Assembly: GCA_002999035.1 (NCBI GenBank)
Contig: CP027241.1
Location: 685,001 to 749,000, forward strand
DNA: 64,000 nucleotides
DNA from: Lachnospiraceae bacterium oral taxon 500
GTDB lineage: Bacteria; Bacillota; Clostridia; Lachnospirales; Vallitaleaceae
Direction: 5' to 3'
This document shows positions 1-9,013 of this stretch, one piece after another. Below the pieces are notes generated by a model, which made no database searches, was not told the origin of the DNA, and was given only the letters and a program-made list of their open reading frames with translations. Position 1 is the first letter of the stretch, and the number at the start of each line of letters is the position of its first letter. Position numbers and translations under genes: made by a program.

Positions 1-680
1 AAAATACTGTGATAGCCCGATAAATCCAGTTCACCTTTGGTCACGTCCGTTCCCTCCGGCTTAAAGCCCAACACTTTCTCTGCGTCTTCCTCATTGCCGA
101 TGCAAACGTCAACATATTCCATCAGCTTAGTCATCACTGCCTGCGCTTCGGCCGGCATCCATAACTTTTTCCGGTAATTTAAATCAACCGAAACGGTTAC
201 CCCTGCTTTTTTCGCCGCTTTTAACGCCGCCTCGGTAATCTGAGCCGCGCTTTTGCTGATGGCCGGAGTAATTCCGGAAAAATGGAACCAATCGGCATCT
301 TTAAAAATCGCATCAAAATCAAAATCTTCGACCGTTGCCTCAGCAATCGAAGAATCCGCCCGGTCATAAATTACCTGCGATGCCCGCATCGACGCGCCAT
401 GCTCTAAATAATAAATGCCCAAACGTTTGCCGCCTCTGGCTACATAATCGGTATGCACTCCATAGCGGCGCAGCTCATTGATGGCACATTGGCCGATAGC
501 ATGCTCCGGCACCTTGGACACAAAATAAGCATCCAGGCCGTAATTGGCCAAAGAAGTACAAACATTGGCCTCGCCGCCGCCGTATATGACATCAAACTGA
601 TTCGCCTGCACAAAACGCAAATGGTCAGCCGGTGACAGGCGCAGCATAATTTCTCCTAAAGTAACAACTTTCTTGCTCAT
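1..680 (-). CDS. kdgK: 2-keto-3-deoxygluconate kinase, 3' end cut by window edge
   Basis: A reverse-strand reading frame starts at the ATG at 680 behind a TAAAGGAGA site and stays open to the window edge, so about 226 N-terminal residues are present. It begins MSKKVVTLGEIMLRLSP and carries the PfkB-family sugar-binding segment YGGGEANV near residue 32 and a VDLNYR segment further on. The C-terminal ATP-binding and catalytic DTxGAGD part would lie outside the window. PfkB kinases of this type phosphorylate 2-keto-3-deoxygluconate to KDPG in the cytoplasm. It follows eda by 16 bp, which supports KDG as substrate. Another sugar specificity within PfkB cannot be excluded from this fragment. Confidence 0.85.
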   Translation of the reverse strand, partial: MSKKVVTLGEIMLRLSPADHLRFVQANQFDVIYGGGEANVCTSLANYGLDAYFVSKVPEHAIGQCAINELRRYGVHTDYVARGGKRLGIYYLEHGASMRASQVIYDRADSSIAEATVEDFDFDAIFKDADWFHFSGITPAISKSAAQITEAALKAAKKAGVTVSVDLNYRKKLWMPAEAQAVMTKLMEYVDVCIGNEEDAEKVLGFKPEGTDVTKGELDLSGYHSI

Positions 681-696
681 TTTCATTCTCCTTTAT

Positions 697-1341
697 TTAC
701 TTGCTTCTGGCTGCCTGAACGGCGTCAACAAATGCTTTGGCGGTAGCGGTTACGGCTGCAAAATCGCCGGTTTTTGCACCTTTGGTCAACTCACCGCCGA
801 TTCCGACTGCAACTGCGCCGTTTTTAATCCACTGGGCGACATTATCCAGCGATACGCCGCCGGTCGGCATAAAATTACCCTGCGGCAGCGGCCCGCGAAA
901 CGCGCTGATGATGCTGGGGCCAAAGGCACTGCCCGGGAATATTTTTAAGATTTCCGCACCGTACTCAAGCGCGGTAACCGCTTCTTTCGGCGTCATTACG
1001 CCCGGGAAATAGGGGATTGCATAGCGATTGCACAATTTAGCGGACGCTTCGTCAAAGCAGGGGCTGACAATATACTTTGCTCCTGCCAAAATGCAGGCTC
1101 TGGCTGTTTCCGAATCCAGCACCGTACCGGCTCCGATTACAACATCCGAATCCGCATATTCCGCTGTCAGTTCCTTAATAATATCAACTGCCCCCGGCAC
1201 TGTCATCGTAATTTCCAGCGCTTTAATACCGCCGGCTTTAATGGCCTCAATCACTTTTTTGCCTTCTTCCTTGGAATTAGCGCGAATAACCGCTACTACT
1301 CCGGAATCCGTCAGGGCTTTTATCGTTTCATACTTTTTCAT
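697..1341 (-). CDS. eda: KDPG / 4-hydroxy-2-oxoglutarate aldolase
   Basis: This 214-residue class I aldolase has the normal family length. It splits 2-keto-3-deoxy-6-phosphogluconate into pyruvate and glyceraldehyde-3-phosphate. Visible landmarks are VVAVIRA near residue 15, the catalytic Glu in ALEITMT, GAGTV near residue 71, the Schiff-base Lys in LKIFPG and the phosphate-binding PTGGV. The start at 1341 follows AAGGAGAGAAAAA. It precedes kdgK by 16 bp, so the two probably form one transcript. Together with uxaA and uxaB at 31-34 kb these are the last four steps of hexuronate breakdown; uronate isomerase UxaC is not in the window. Confidence 0.95.
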   Translation of the reverse strand: MKKYETIKALTDSGVVAVIRANSKEEGKKVIEAIKAGGIKALEITMTVPGAVDIIKELTAEYADSDVVIGAGTVLDSETARACILAGAKYIVSPCFDEASAKLCNRYAIPYFPGVMTPKEAVTALEYGAEILKIFPGSAFGPSIISAFRGPLPQGNFMPTGGVSLDNVAQWIKNGAVAVGIGGELTKGAKTGDFAAVTATAKAFVDAVQAARSK

Positions 1342-1478
1342 TTTTTCTCTCCTTGCAATTTAATCATCATTAATTCCGCTTTTCTATATTCGATAAGCAC
1401 TATTACTATTATATGATATTTTTCAAAAAAAGCCAGCATTTTTTATCTTTTTGTTTTTTCTTTTTTATATTTACCTTT

Positions 1479-2585
1479 TTACTTTAGCTCCTTGATCTTT
1501 TTCTCTATTTCTTCAATGCTCGGCAAACTACTCTTATATTCTGTTTCAAGTAATTTAGTAATCTCATATTTGCTTATACCTATAGGTTGCGATATTTGTT
1601 CTAATGAATATTCACAAACAACATCATTTTTATCTTTGCAAATAAGGAGTCCAATCGCAGCATTATCTCTATCGGTTTTTAGTTCTCTATTCACTGCTGT
1701 TACATAGAAATTAAGCTGTCCTAAATGTTCCGGCTTAAACTTCTCTGCTTTCAGTTCTATAACAATGTAAGAATGGAGTTTCAAATTGTAAAACAGCAAA
1801 TCAATATAAAAATCATCCCCATTTATATTTATATGATATTCTTTGCCTATGTAGGCAAAGCCCTCGCCAAGTTCAAGCAAAAAATCAGAAATCTTGTCAA
1901 CCAGTTCTTTTTGGAGTTCCTTTTCATCATATCCTTCACGAATGGTAAGAAAGTCAAAATTATATGGATCTTTTAATGTCTGTCTTGCAAGATCTGATTG
2001 CAAAGCAGGTAACCTTTTTTCAAAGTTTGTTATAGATTTTCCTTCCCTGCCATATAATCCGCTTTCCATTTGATGTTCAAGTACATTCCTGCTCCATCCG
2101 TTCTCAATGGTTTTATTAACATAATAGATGGCTTCATCAATGGTCTTGCACCTATTTATTATCCTTTGATTATGTCCCCATGGTATCTGTTTAATATGGT
2201 TAATAACTCTTTCATCAAATTGGGCTACAGGCTGTAGCCCTTTTGAAATGTTATCCTTATTTTCTATTTTGGCTACATCTTGTATCCCTTTCATATAAAA
2301 TAAATACCATCTTCTGATATACTTAATATTTGTTTCGGAAAAACCTTTCATATCAGGAAACTCTTTTTGTAAATCTTTAGCTAATGATTTTATAAAAGCA
2401 TCTCCCCATGAATACTGTTCTTGATTTTTTACGATGTATTCTCCCAAAGTCCAATACAAATCTAACAGTTCATAATTTACCTTTATTGCAGCTTTAAGTT
2501 GACTACTTCTTACTTTCTCTTTTAACTCTGACAATAGCTGTTTATACTCGCTATCACTTGTGATAGACAGTTCTTTATTATTCAA
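1479..2585 (-). CDS. YhcG/DUF1016-type PD-(D/E)XK nuclease
   Basis: The protein has 368 residues. Its N-terminal half matches the DUF1016 N-terminal helical domain (LLDLYWTLGEYI, FSETNIKYIRRWYLFY, WGHNQRII). The C-terminal half is a PD-(D/E)XK nuclease fold, with DDFYIDLLFYN followed by YIVIELKAEKFKPEHLGQL holding the Asp and Glu-x-Lys residues. The best start is a TTG at 2585, eight bases after TAAGGAGG; an ATG closer to that site runs straight into a stop. YhcG-like proteins have no settled role and often sit near restriction or mobile genes. Here it stands alone between the eda operon and Tad cluster A. It is more AT-rich than its neighbours, which hints at acquisition. Confidence 0.85.
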   Translation of the reverse strand: MNNKELSITSDSEYKQLLSELKEKVRSSQLKAAIKVNYELLDLYWTLGEYIVKNQEQYSWGDAFIKSLAKDLQKEFPDMKGFSETNIKYIRRWYLFYMKGIQDVAKIENKDNISKGLQPVAQFDERVINHIKQIPWGHNQRIINRCKTIDEAIYYVNKTIENGWSRNVLEHQMESGLYGREGKSITNFEKRLPALQSDLARQTLKDPYNFDFLTIREGYDEKELQKELVDKISDFLLELGEGFAYIGKEYHININGDDFYIDLLFYNLKLHSYIVIELKAEKFKPEHLGQLNFYVTAVNRELKTDRDNAAIGLLICKDKNDVVCEYSLEQISQPIGISKYEITKLLETEYKSSLPSIEEIEKKIKELK

Positions 2586-2713
2586 AGGTCATACCTCCTT
2601 ACTCATAATAACATATAATTGTACCAAATCTCATCTGTTAATTTTCTTCAAATTGGTGGTAAAGTTAAAAAGCAATCGCACTTTAGAAAATAAATTTCAA
2701 CAAATGCGAAAGC

Positions 2714-3403
2714 TTATTCTCTTTCTTTCCGCTCGGAAAGCGAAACCTTGCCCAGCTTAAAATAACTTCTTTCCTGTCCGGCCTGCAGCGGATCGCCCTG
2801 AATCAGGATAAAAACACCCACCTCGGAATAATCACGGCCGAATAAGGTGGCTGTATGTTCCGGCAGCCGCAGCTCCCCGGTTTTAAGATAGGGCTGTAAG
2901 ATCCGCTCCAACGTTTGTTCCGGCCGCAGCCGGCGACTGCCCTCCGGCTGCTCTCTGTCCTCCGGCAAACTCAGATCTCGATAGGCAACCGCATCCTCTG
3001 ACTGCTCGATTTGATAAAACGGAACTTCCAGTCTTTCCTGCGTAATCTGATCATATAAAATTAAGCCGTCATAGGCGACAAAGCCAATCAGCCGGATCTG
3101 GCGGCTGAACTGTTCTACATCCGCATCCGTTCTCGCATTCAGTGCATACGCAAAGCTGCGGTTAATCGTCTCCCGGGTGGCCTGCTCGGCGATTTCAATC
3201 CGCTGAAGCTGCTTGGCATCATAAAAAAACGGACTATAAGTCTTTAAAGCAAATACTCCGTCCCGCATGGCTCTTGCAGCCGCATTTTCCACAATCATAT
3301 GGTTTCTCTCCGCCAAGCTGTACTGCCGAACCTGCACAAAAGAAATAAATAAAAACGGTAACAGAATTAACACCCCGATAACTCCGATTTTCAAGCTATT
3401 CAT
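2714..3403 (-). CDS. Single-pass membrane protein, Tad cluster A
   Basis: This 229-residue protein has one N-terminal hydrophobic segment (about residues 6-24, IGVIGVLILLPFLFISFV) and a long outward domain. That is the layout of TadE/TadG-like pseudopilins, though no family motif could be confirmed. Start 3403 is chosen because GGAGGG lies six bases upstream; the stop of the preceding gene overlaps it as TGATG, which implies translational coupling. It is the last gene of cluster A. The domain has an unusual number of charged residues and ends SERKERE. Function unknown; a minor pilin or assembly factor is inferred from position only. Confidence 0.75.
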   Translation of the reverse strand: MNSLKIGVIGVLILLPFLFISFVQVRQYSLAERNHMIVENAAARAMRDGVFALKTYSPFFYDAKQLQRIEIAEQATRETINRSFAYALNARTDADVEQFSRQIRLIGFVAYDGLILYDQITQERLEVPFYQIEQSEDAVAYRDLSLPEDREQPEGSRRLRPEQTLERILQPYLKTGELRLPEHTATLFGRDYSEVGVFILIQGDPLQAGQERSYFKLGKVSLSERKERE

Positions 3404-3903
3404 CACAATCCCTCCGCCCGAATCAGCCCACCGCTGCGGGTGACAATCGCCGCTCCCTCCTGCCGGAAACCCAAAACTGCTTTTAGCTGCTGAAACGGCG
3501 TTTTCGACGTATTTTCCACACTGATATAAAAGAAATCACCCAAATCCATCTTATATTTCCCATTCTCTTTGATTTGCCGGTAAATTTCCGCGTTATAATC
3601 CCCCTCGTAATAAATCTGCATTTCCTCTTCTGCTTCATTAGCCACATAACTTTTCCGCAAATGCGAAAGCGTAATCCGGTAAGACGCACCGGTCGCCCCC
3701 AAGAGCGCCTGCAAACCGGTCAGGGAACTTTCTTCAATATAGCCCAGTTCACAAATTAAATCAGCGGTTTTCTGCGTTTCCAGCCAAATCAACTGATAAT
3801 TGATATCCTCCTGCCGCTGGTACTGATAATAAACCGGCACCACAAACAGCAGCACCGTAATCATCAGCAGTGCCAGCAAGCGATCCAGCGCACTGATTAT
3901 CAT
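3403..3903 (-). CDS. Single-pass membrane protein, Tad cluster A
   Basis: This protein has 166 residues when read from the ATG at 3903. That start has GGAGGATAGAGGA in front of it and overlaps the upstream stop as ATGA. A hydrophobic helix covers about residues 8-26 (LLALLMITVLLFVVPVYY) and is followed by an outward domain of about 140 residues. It is the middle of three coupled genes of the same layout (3900-4292, 3403-3903, 2714-3403). No conserved family was recognised. The repeated layout of short cytoplasmic tip, one helix and outer domain suggests a set of minor pseudopilins for cluster A. Confidence 0.75.
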   Translation of the reverse strand: MIISALDRLLALLMITVLLFVVPVYYQYQRQEDINYQLIWLETQKTADLICELGYIEESSLTGLQALLGATGASYRITLSHLRKSYVANEAEEEMQIYYEGDYNAEIYRQIKENGKYKMDLGDFFYISVENTSKTPFQQLKAVLGFRQEGAAIVTRSGGLIRAEGL

Positions 3904-4292
3904 TCCTCTATCCTCCATTTGCCGTCCGACTGGTAAATTTGAAAGCGCCGCTTTTGCAGTTGTTCCTGCTGCCGCCGGTCAGCCAAAAAGGCATCCGCCT
4001 CCGGCAGTACCTTAACGCCTAAAACCTCCGCCCCAAACTCCGGCCAACGATACTCTTGACCGGCAAAACAAATGATTTCTTCTTTTTTTCCGGCTAAGAC
4101 TCCCAGCCGCGCCGCCAGCTCCAGCCCATCGCATTGATCGCGCAGCCGGGCATCCGGATTGATCTCGGCTGCCACTTCTTTGGTTTTAAGGAGTTCGGTC
4201 AGGCGATAGTTTTCATAAAGCTGCACGGATAGGGCAATCACCACCAGCAGTACGGCAATCGCCGTGTCCAGTAAGTCAAATATTTTCTCCAT
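3900..4292 (-). CDS. Single-pass membrane protein, Tad cluster A
   Basis: A 130-residue protein that begins MEKIFDLLDTAIAVLLVVIA, so the helix starts near residue 8. The frame extends four codons upstream to a TTG, but the AAAGG site touches that codon and fits the ATG at 4292 better. The N-terminus resembles that of TadE/TadG-like or holin-like small membrane proteins, without a recognisable pilin cleavage site. It is the first of three overlapping genes and is separated from the pilin-like gene at 4746 by about 450 bp of non-coding DNA, so it may have its own promoter. Function unknown. Confidence 0.7.
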   Translation of the reverse strand: MEKIFDLLDTAIAVLLVVIALSVQLYENYRLTELLKTKEVAAEINPDARLRDQCDGLELAARLGVLAGKKEEIICFAGQEYRWPEFGAEVLGVKVLPEADAFLADRRQQEQLQKRRFQIYQSDGKWRIEE

Positions 4293-4304
4293 TTCACGGC
4301 TCAA

Positions 4305-4745
4305 CCTTTCTTGTCACTTCATGTCCGCATTGAATACGAAAAACATCTCCATTCTATAATAATAAATAGTCCAAGAAATATTCTTCATTTCCGCCATGCC
4401 CAAGACGCCCAACTAAAAAATACAACTTTCTACAAATGACATTTCTAAAAGTCTTTGACAAAAAGGAAATACACCTTATGGCAAAGACGGCACGACTTAC
4501 CGGCCTGCCGCCTTTGCCGCTCTTTTTCTTTCCCCGGCTTTCTCACGGTCATCGAAGCATTTCATCAGACCGTTTTTAGGCTGATTGTCCGCCCAGTAAA
4601 AACGATTTTTTCACTCAAAACAAATCGCCCCCCCCCCGGCAGAAAACGGCTCTTTTAATCAAGAGCCCGCACGCACGGCAGAAACACATATTGCTTCAAT
4701 CATTGCAAAAACGCCAGCACTTCAGCTATGGGAAAGTTGAGTTTT
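4305..4745. other. 440-bp intergenic region with hairpins and a ten-base C/G run
   Basis: No convincing gene is visible. The stretch holds a hairpin at about 4571-4602 (arms CGTTTTTA and TAAAAACG) followed by T-rich DNA on the plus strand, a run of ten C at 4628-4637, a GGCTCTT/AAGAGCC hairpin at 4649-4668, and at 4728-4742 a copy of the 15-bp end ATGGGAAAGTTGAGT of the palindromic element at 43220-43372. It lies within cluster A, between the pilin-like gene and the three small membrane proteins. Confidence 0.7.
4649..4668 (-). terminator. Possible terminator after the pilin-like gene
   Basis: A perfect 7-bp stem, GGCTCTT and AAGAGCC, with a six-base loop. It lies about 80 bp past the stop of the gene at 4746-5228. 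On the minus strand the hairpin is followed by GTTTTCTG, a weak T run, so termination may be partial. Confidence 0.5.
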
Positions 4746-5228
4746 TTACTGCTGCTCAAACGTAATCCCCTTGATTACTTCATTTTTATCATACACTAAC
4801 TGTGCGTAAAAACTGGCGGTCGGATTGATATAAGCATTGTTTTTACTGTCGTTGGCCGCTTTGATTTGCTTATCAATATCGCCGCGGGATTTCTGGCTCA
4901 AATCACCAACCGTATTGTCCGCGGAAATACTGCCGCCGCTGACATAAACATTGGTACTGGCCTTCGTCTTAACGCTGATGATAAACTCACCGCTTTGATC
5001 GGCATAGAGTTTAATCGCGCTCAGCACGTCCGCCCCCGAGGTCTTAGCATTATTATACGGTGCAAAACTGGACTCGGCCAAGTCCTTGCTGACCTTATCC
5101 AACTGCTGACTGCTGGCCTCCGCCACTCCTCGTCCCTTGTTGTAAAGGCTAAGCCCCGTACTGACAATTCCGATAAAAAGTAAAATCCCCACTCCCAGCC
5201 ACAACGCCTTTTGAATATTTTGATCCAT
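4746..5228 (-). CDS. Pilin-like single-pass protein of Tad cluster A
   Basis: A 160-residue protein with an N-terminal helix (about residues 9-28, LWLGVGILLFIGIVSTGLSL) and a small, Ser/Thr/Asn-rich outward domain. The region after the helix (YNKGRGVAEASSQQLDKVSKDL) resembles small Tad-locus proteins of Clostridia that automatic pipelines often mislabel as permeases. The start at 5228 follows AAAGGAGGACAAA. It comes after the TadB/TadC-like gene. Size, helix position and polar outer domain make it the best major-subunit candidate of cluster A, but no prepilin cleavage motif is evident and no prepilin peptidase lies in the window. Confidence 0.7.
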   Translation of the reverse strand: MDQNIQKALWLGVGILLFIGIVSTGLSLYNKGRGVAEASSQQLDKVSKDLAESSFAPYNNAKTSGADVLSAIKLYADQSGEFIISVKTKASTNVYVSGGSISADNTVGDLSQKSRGDIDKQIKAANDSKNNAYINPTASFYAQLVYDKNEVIKGITFEQQ

Positions 5229-5343
5229 TTTGTCCTCCTTTTATTTTGGGTTGAGTTACTGACTCAACTTCTGGTAAATGTTTTGCAGTTCTAACTTCTA
5301 AATCTTTCTAAAGGCTGATTTTTTCGCTTATTCCTCCCAATTC

Positions 5344-7233
5344 TCACAGCTGTTGATAAAACTGATTGAGGCTTTCCATGCCGCTGTAAATCATCGGAAT
5401 GATTAAATACAGCGCAATCAGCCCATAGGCCGGCAAAAAGCCAATCATTTCCCCCATCGCCAAGCGCTTGGCAATCATCTGCCGGTTAATTTCCTTGCGC
5501 CGCTCCAAATAATAAGCCTTTTCATGCACCAAATCATCAAATGCCTGCTGCAGCGACAAATCCTTGGCCGCCGCTTCCAGCTGCAAAACCAATGTTTGAA
5601 AATCCGCTTGTTTTTCCACCTTTAGCTCGGCAAAGGCCTCCTCTGCCCCCATGGAAAAATTATTCAAACACCGCTCAAACCTTTCCTCATAATAATGGGC
5701 AAACATATTCAGCCACGTTAAAATATCCTCCATCCCCAAGCGGGTATGATGCATCAACATCAATAAAATGCTGCGGTAGGCCGCCACTTCATCCTCTCTT
5801 TCCATTTCCCTGACTCGGCCGGCCAATGCATCCGCCAGCAAGTACCAATAGCCAAGTGCAAAAGACAGCGTCGCCAGCACCGCTATCTGCCACAGCTCCA
5901 GCCATGGTCGGTGCAGCTGCCGGTATTTTTCATATAATTGGTTGACATAGCGGTCTAAGCCCTTTCCCTGTAAGCCCGACAACTCCGGCAGCTTTTCCGC
6001 TTGCGCCCGCAGAACCGCTAAAACGGCCGCTTTTTTCAGCCGCGGATTCAGTCCGTCCAGCCACTCCGCTTCTTTTGCCCGCAGAACTTGACGATATTCT
6101 TCCCCGCCGCCAAAAAACATTGTGTTTTCCAAGACCGACGTCTGCCGGATACGATTATGCTCCTGCCAGTTAATGAAAAAAATAAGCAGCAGCCCGACGC
6201 CAAAGCTGATGAAGCGAATCCGCCGCTTACGCATCGGAATTTCCGTTTCCCGGCGCCGCTCCGCTCTTTCTTCGGAGATAATGCCGATATTTTGAATTTT
6301 CCGCAACATCATCACCACGGACAAAATCAAACAAAACATAACCAGCTCCGTTATCCGGCCGAAACGGCTTTGATAAAAGAGCCGGAGCGGCTCAAAATTG
6401 CGGCTGGCCCAATTTTGCAACGGCAGCATGCACAGCAGCGGCAAAACCGCAATAAAATGCAGGCTTTTCAGGGAATAATTCAGCCGCTCGCGCTTTAATT
6501 CCTCGACCCGCAGTTCATCCGTCAAATGGCTTAAACTGCCCATAAAAACGCTTTGTCCGTTCATCTGACTATCGCCGTATTCGGCAGTGATATAGCAAAG
6601 GTTAAGCAGCATTTTCAAATACTTATTCGGTGCCTGCTGATTATAACGGCGAACCGCTTCTTCCACATCGCTTTCCATCAGGACATCATACAAATATTCC
6701 CCCTGAATCAGCATCGGCGAGGTTTTATCCGGAAACTCCTGACAAGCCTCGTAAACAGCCTCCTCAACCGTCCCCTGCTCATAATATTTTTGCCGTACCA
6801 GCTCGTCAAATAAAATCTGGCCTTGCAGCAGCTGATTATGCCGCTTAACCAGCACATAATCAACAAACACCTCAATCAGAACCAGTATGACAAAAACATA
6901 CATCCCCAAATACACCAGGTTGCGGGTCAGGAATAAAAGACCGCTCAAAAGAATCAAAAACGCTAACATCAGCTTTCGAAAAAAATCACCGGTTTTTTCC
7001 AGCAAAGCCCCTTCCCGCAGCCGGGTCAATTGCTTCAGGCTATATTGATAGCGAAACAGGAGCGAGCGGCTGTAACGGAAGCGCCGCAAAAAGCGATAAA
7101 CCCGCAGGTTCATCGGATGCGGCAAATCACTTTGCGTTTTGGTTTTCGGCCGGCGCGGCCGCCGGCTGTACCATAGGGCGACAACAAATAAAATCAATGC
7201 CGCCGACCAAATGCTAATCTGTAAATTCTCCAT
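5344..7233 (-). CDS. TadB/TadC-like membrane platform protein, apparently fused
   Basis: The protein has 629 residues, about twice the length of TadB or TadC, with roughly eight hydrophobic segments in two groups. Residues about 90-130 and 290-325 flank a first cytoplasmic helical domain. Residues about 345-360, 460-485 and 600-625 flank a second one that ends MIGFLPAYGLIALYLIIPMIY, the terminal-helix style of T2SF proteins. This suggests one chain doing the work of both inner-membrane platform proteins. It overlaps the ATPase gene by 20 bp and starts after GGAGGATGATAAAA. Relation to T2SF is inferred from layout and context; sequence likeness is weak. Confidence 0.7.
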   Translation of the reverse strand: MENLQISIWSAALILFVVALWYSRRPRRPKTKTQSDLPHPMNLRVYRFLRRFRYSRSLLFRYQYSLKQLTRLREGALLEKTGDFFRKLMLAFLILLSGLLFLTRNLVYLGMYVFVILVLIEVFVDYVLVKRHNQLLQGQILFDELVRQKYYEQGTVEEAVYEACQEFPDKTSPMLIQGEYLYDVLMESDVEEAVRRYNQQAPNKYLKMLLNLCYITAEYGDSQMNGQSVFMGSLSHLTDELRVEELKRERLNYSLKSLHFIAVLPLLCMLPLQNWASRNFEPLRLFYQSRFGRITELVMFCLILSVVMMLRKIQNIGIISEERAERRRETEIPMRKRRIRFISFGVGLLLIFFINWQEHNRIRQTSVLENTMFFGGGEEYRQVLRAKEAEWLDGLNPRLKKAAVLAVLRAQAEKLPELSGLQGKGLDRYVNQLYEKYRQLHRPWLELWQIAVLATLSFALGYWYLLADALAGRVREMEREDEVAAYRSILLMLMHHTRLGMEDILTWLNMFAHYYEERFERCLNNFSMGAEEAFAELKVEKQADFQTLVLQLEAAAKDLSLQQAFDDLVHEKAYYLERRKEINRQMIAKRLAMGEMIGFLPAYGLIALYLIIPMIYSGMESLNQFYQQL

Positions 7234-9013
7234 TTTTTATCATCCTCCGGCACCCTTCCGTAAATAAAGCAAACTCCTCCTGATCTTCTGCCGTCATTGC
7301 GCGGCTCATGGCTTCCAGGTTTTTGGAAGTGGGCAAGTTTTTAAGTTCATAGCCGCCATTATGATAGACCATCATATCCTGCAGCCGGTAGCCCGTCTCT
7401 TGCGGGATAATCTCGGTAATTCTTTCCACATAGCGGTTGCCGGCATAGTCCTTGCCCAAATGAATATCAAATTGAATAACTTCGGTGACTTGCTCCTCGG
7501 CCACGACCTCATCCCGAAAAATATTGCACTTTAAAAGCGAATTGCGAAGCGACAGCACTAAATCGGCCGTAGTTTTGGCATGATGGGTAAACAAAGTGAA
7601 TAGAGAAGCCACCTGTGCGGTTTGCAGCATCAGCGCCGCCACCTCGTCGGTTGCGACCTCGCCTAAAATATTGACCGCGCCGTCGGTTTTTTTCTGCAAA
7701 TCAAGACCGGCCTGACCGGACACAAACTCGGTTTCCCGAAAGGTTAAAATATTGCGCATCGGATAGACTTTGCGCAGATGCAGCTCAAAGGCCATTTCCT
7801 GAATCCGCAGCGTCAGCGTGCCGTAAATATGCTTGATCAGCGCCATCAAAAGCGTTGTCTTACCGCTTCCCTGCGAGCCGGTAATCGCCATAATCCGGCC
7901 ACCCTTAACCAAATAGCGAAGCCAAGCCGCCAAGAGTTCTGCTCCCGGTCCGGCAAAAAGCTGATCGATCTCCAATTTTTTAATATGAAACTTACGGACG
8001 AAAAATGCCCAGCTCTCGGAAAACGGCGGCCGCACCACTACCACCCGCGAGCCGTCGCGCATATCATTGACCTTGTAGCCGATATTTTCCGACAGCTGCC
8101 CGGCCTTGTTATAGCGATAAATGTTTTGGCAGACCCGGCGCAGCTCTTTTTCCGACTGAAAACTCAAAAACGCCAGATGAATGGGCTTGCCCCGGAAGAA
8201 AATCCAAACGCTGTCATAGTTGCGGTAGGTCTGTTCCTTTAGCACATCATCCCTTTCCTGCCAAAAATAATTTTCCAGCTTCTGCTTGAACTCATTGCCG
8301 ACCTCTTCATTGATTTTGCCGGACACCCCGCCGGATACGCCGTCAATCGCCATATCGCGCAGCCGGTCAACCACACCGAAGCCTTTATAATAGCGGTAAA
8401 TCTTATGCGCCAGCAAAATACACTCTTCCTCATGACTCAGCTCGATGTTTTCGGCGGCGTAAATTGCTCGGATTTCTTCGACGGTGATAATATAGGACGG
8501 TGTTTCTCCGTTTTCAATCACATTTTTCGGCCGGTCTAACCGATATTTTTCAATCAGCACCTCCAGTCCTTTCTCCTGATGTTCCTGCTCATAGTGATAC
8601 AGCAAAATATCAAACATATCCTCCAGCGATAAGGCTTCCGCATCCTGATAAGGCACAATGGCATAAACCGCATCCCGGCTCGGCAGCAGGCGCAGAATAA
8701 TGTCCTTAATCATTTCAATCACATAGGTCTTATCGCTTCGATAGCCGTAACCGCACTGCTTCAGTGCGAGTTTTAAATGGCTGCACCGGCTCTTGGCTCG
8801 TTCGTACTCTTCGCTTTGCTCCTTATAGTCCAAATATTTTTTAGTTTCCTCGTATAATTCTTCCTTCACCAAAGCAAACAGGCGGTCAAAGCTGATTTCT
8901 TCCGCTCTTTTTTGATTTTGGCGCAGAAGCTTTCTTTTTTCATACTGAAAAACCCCCTGAAACAGCCCCGCTGCGGCCGCTGCCGCCAGTCCCGGCCATA
9001 AAGCCTCCATCAT
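7214..9013 (-). CDS. TadA/CpaF-like secretion ATPase, divergent
   Basis: The protein has 599 residues. The C-terminal half is a type II/IV secretion ATPase with Walker A TGSQGSGKTTLL near residue 376, an Asp-box-like RIQEMAFELHL, Walker B in NILGEVATDEV, and a His-box-like LFTLFTHHAKTTADL. The first 200 or so residues form an extra N-terminal region that starts with an Ala-rich hydrophobic stretch and continues with charged helices. Orthodox TadA (such as the 418-residue one at 39827) lacks this. The ATPase would power pilus assembly or secretion at the membrane. It overlaps the genes on both sides (ATGA upstream, 20 bp downstream), indicating tight coupling. Confidence 0.85.
   Translation of the reverse strand: MMEALWPGLAAAAAAGLFQGVFQYEKRKLLRQNQKRAEEISFDRLFALVKEELYEETKKYLDYKEQSEEYERAKSRCSHLKLALKQCGYGYRSDKTYVIEMIKDIILRLLPSRDAVYAIVPYQDAEALSLEDMFDILLYHYEQEHQEKGLEVLIEKYRLDRPKNVIENGETPSYIITVEEIRAIYAAENIELSHEEECILLAHKIYRYYKGFGVVDRLRDMAIDGVSGGVSGKINEEVGNEFKQKLENYFWQERDDVLKEQTYRNYDSVWIFFRGKPIHLAFLSFQSEKELRRVCQNIYRYNKAGQLSENIGYKVNDMRDGSRVVVVRPPFSESWAFFVRKFHIKKLEIDQLFAGPGAELLAAWLRYLVKGGRIMAITGSQGSGKTTLLMALIKHIYGTLTLRIQEMAFELHLRKVYPMRNILTFRETEFVSGQAGLDLQKKTDGAVNILGEVATDEVAALMLQTAQVASLFTLFTHHAKTTADLVLSLRNSLLKCNIFRDEVVAEEQVTEVIQFDIHLGKDYAGNRYVERITEIIPQETGYRLQDMMVYHNGGYELKNLPTSKNLEAMSRAMTAEDQEEFALFTEGCRRMIKNGEFTD

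Noticed and set aside
1408-1413. -10 element (TATAAT) upstream of eda
   Set aside because: The hexamer is good, but no -35 or extended -10 could be matched, so I did not list a promoter.
4455-4658. 67-codon plus-strand frame upstream of the three small membrane genes
   Set aside because: It runs through hairpins and the ten-base C run, has an unlikely composition and matches no family.
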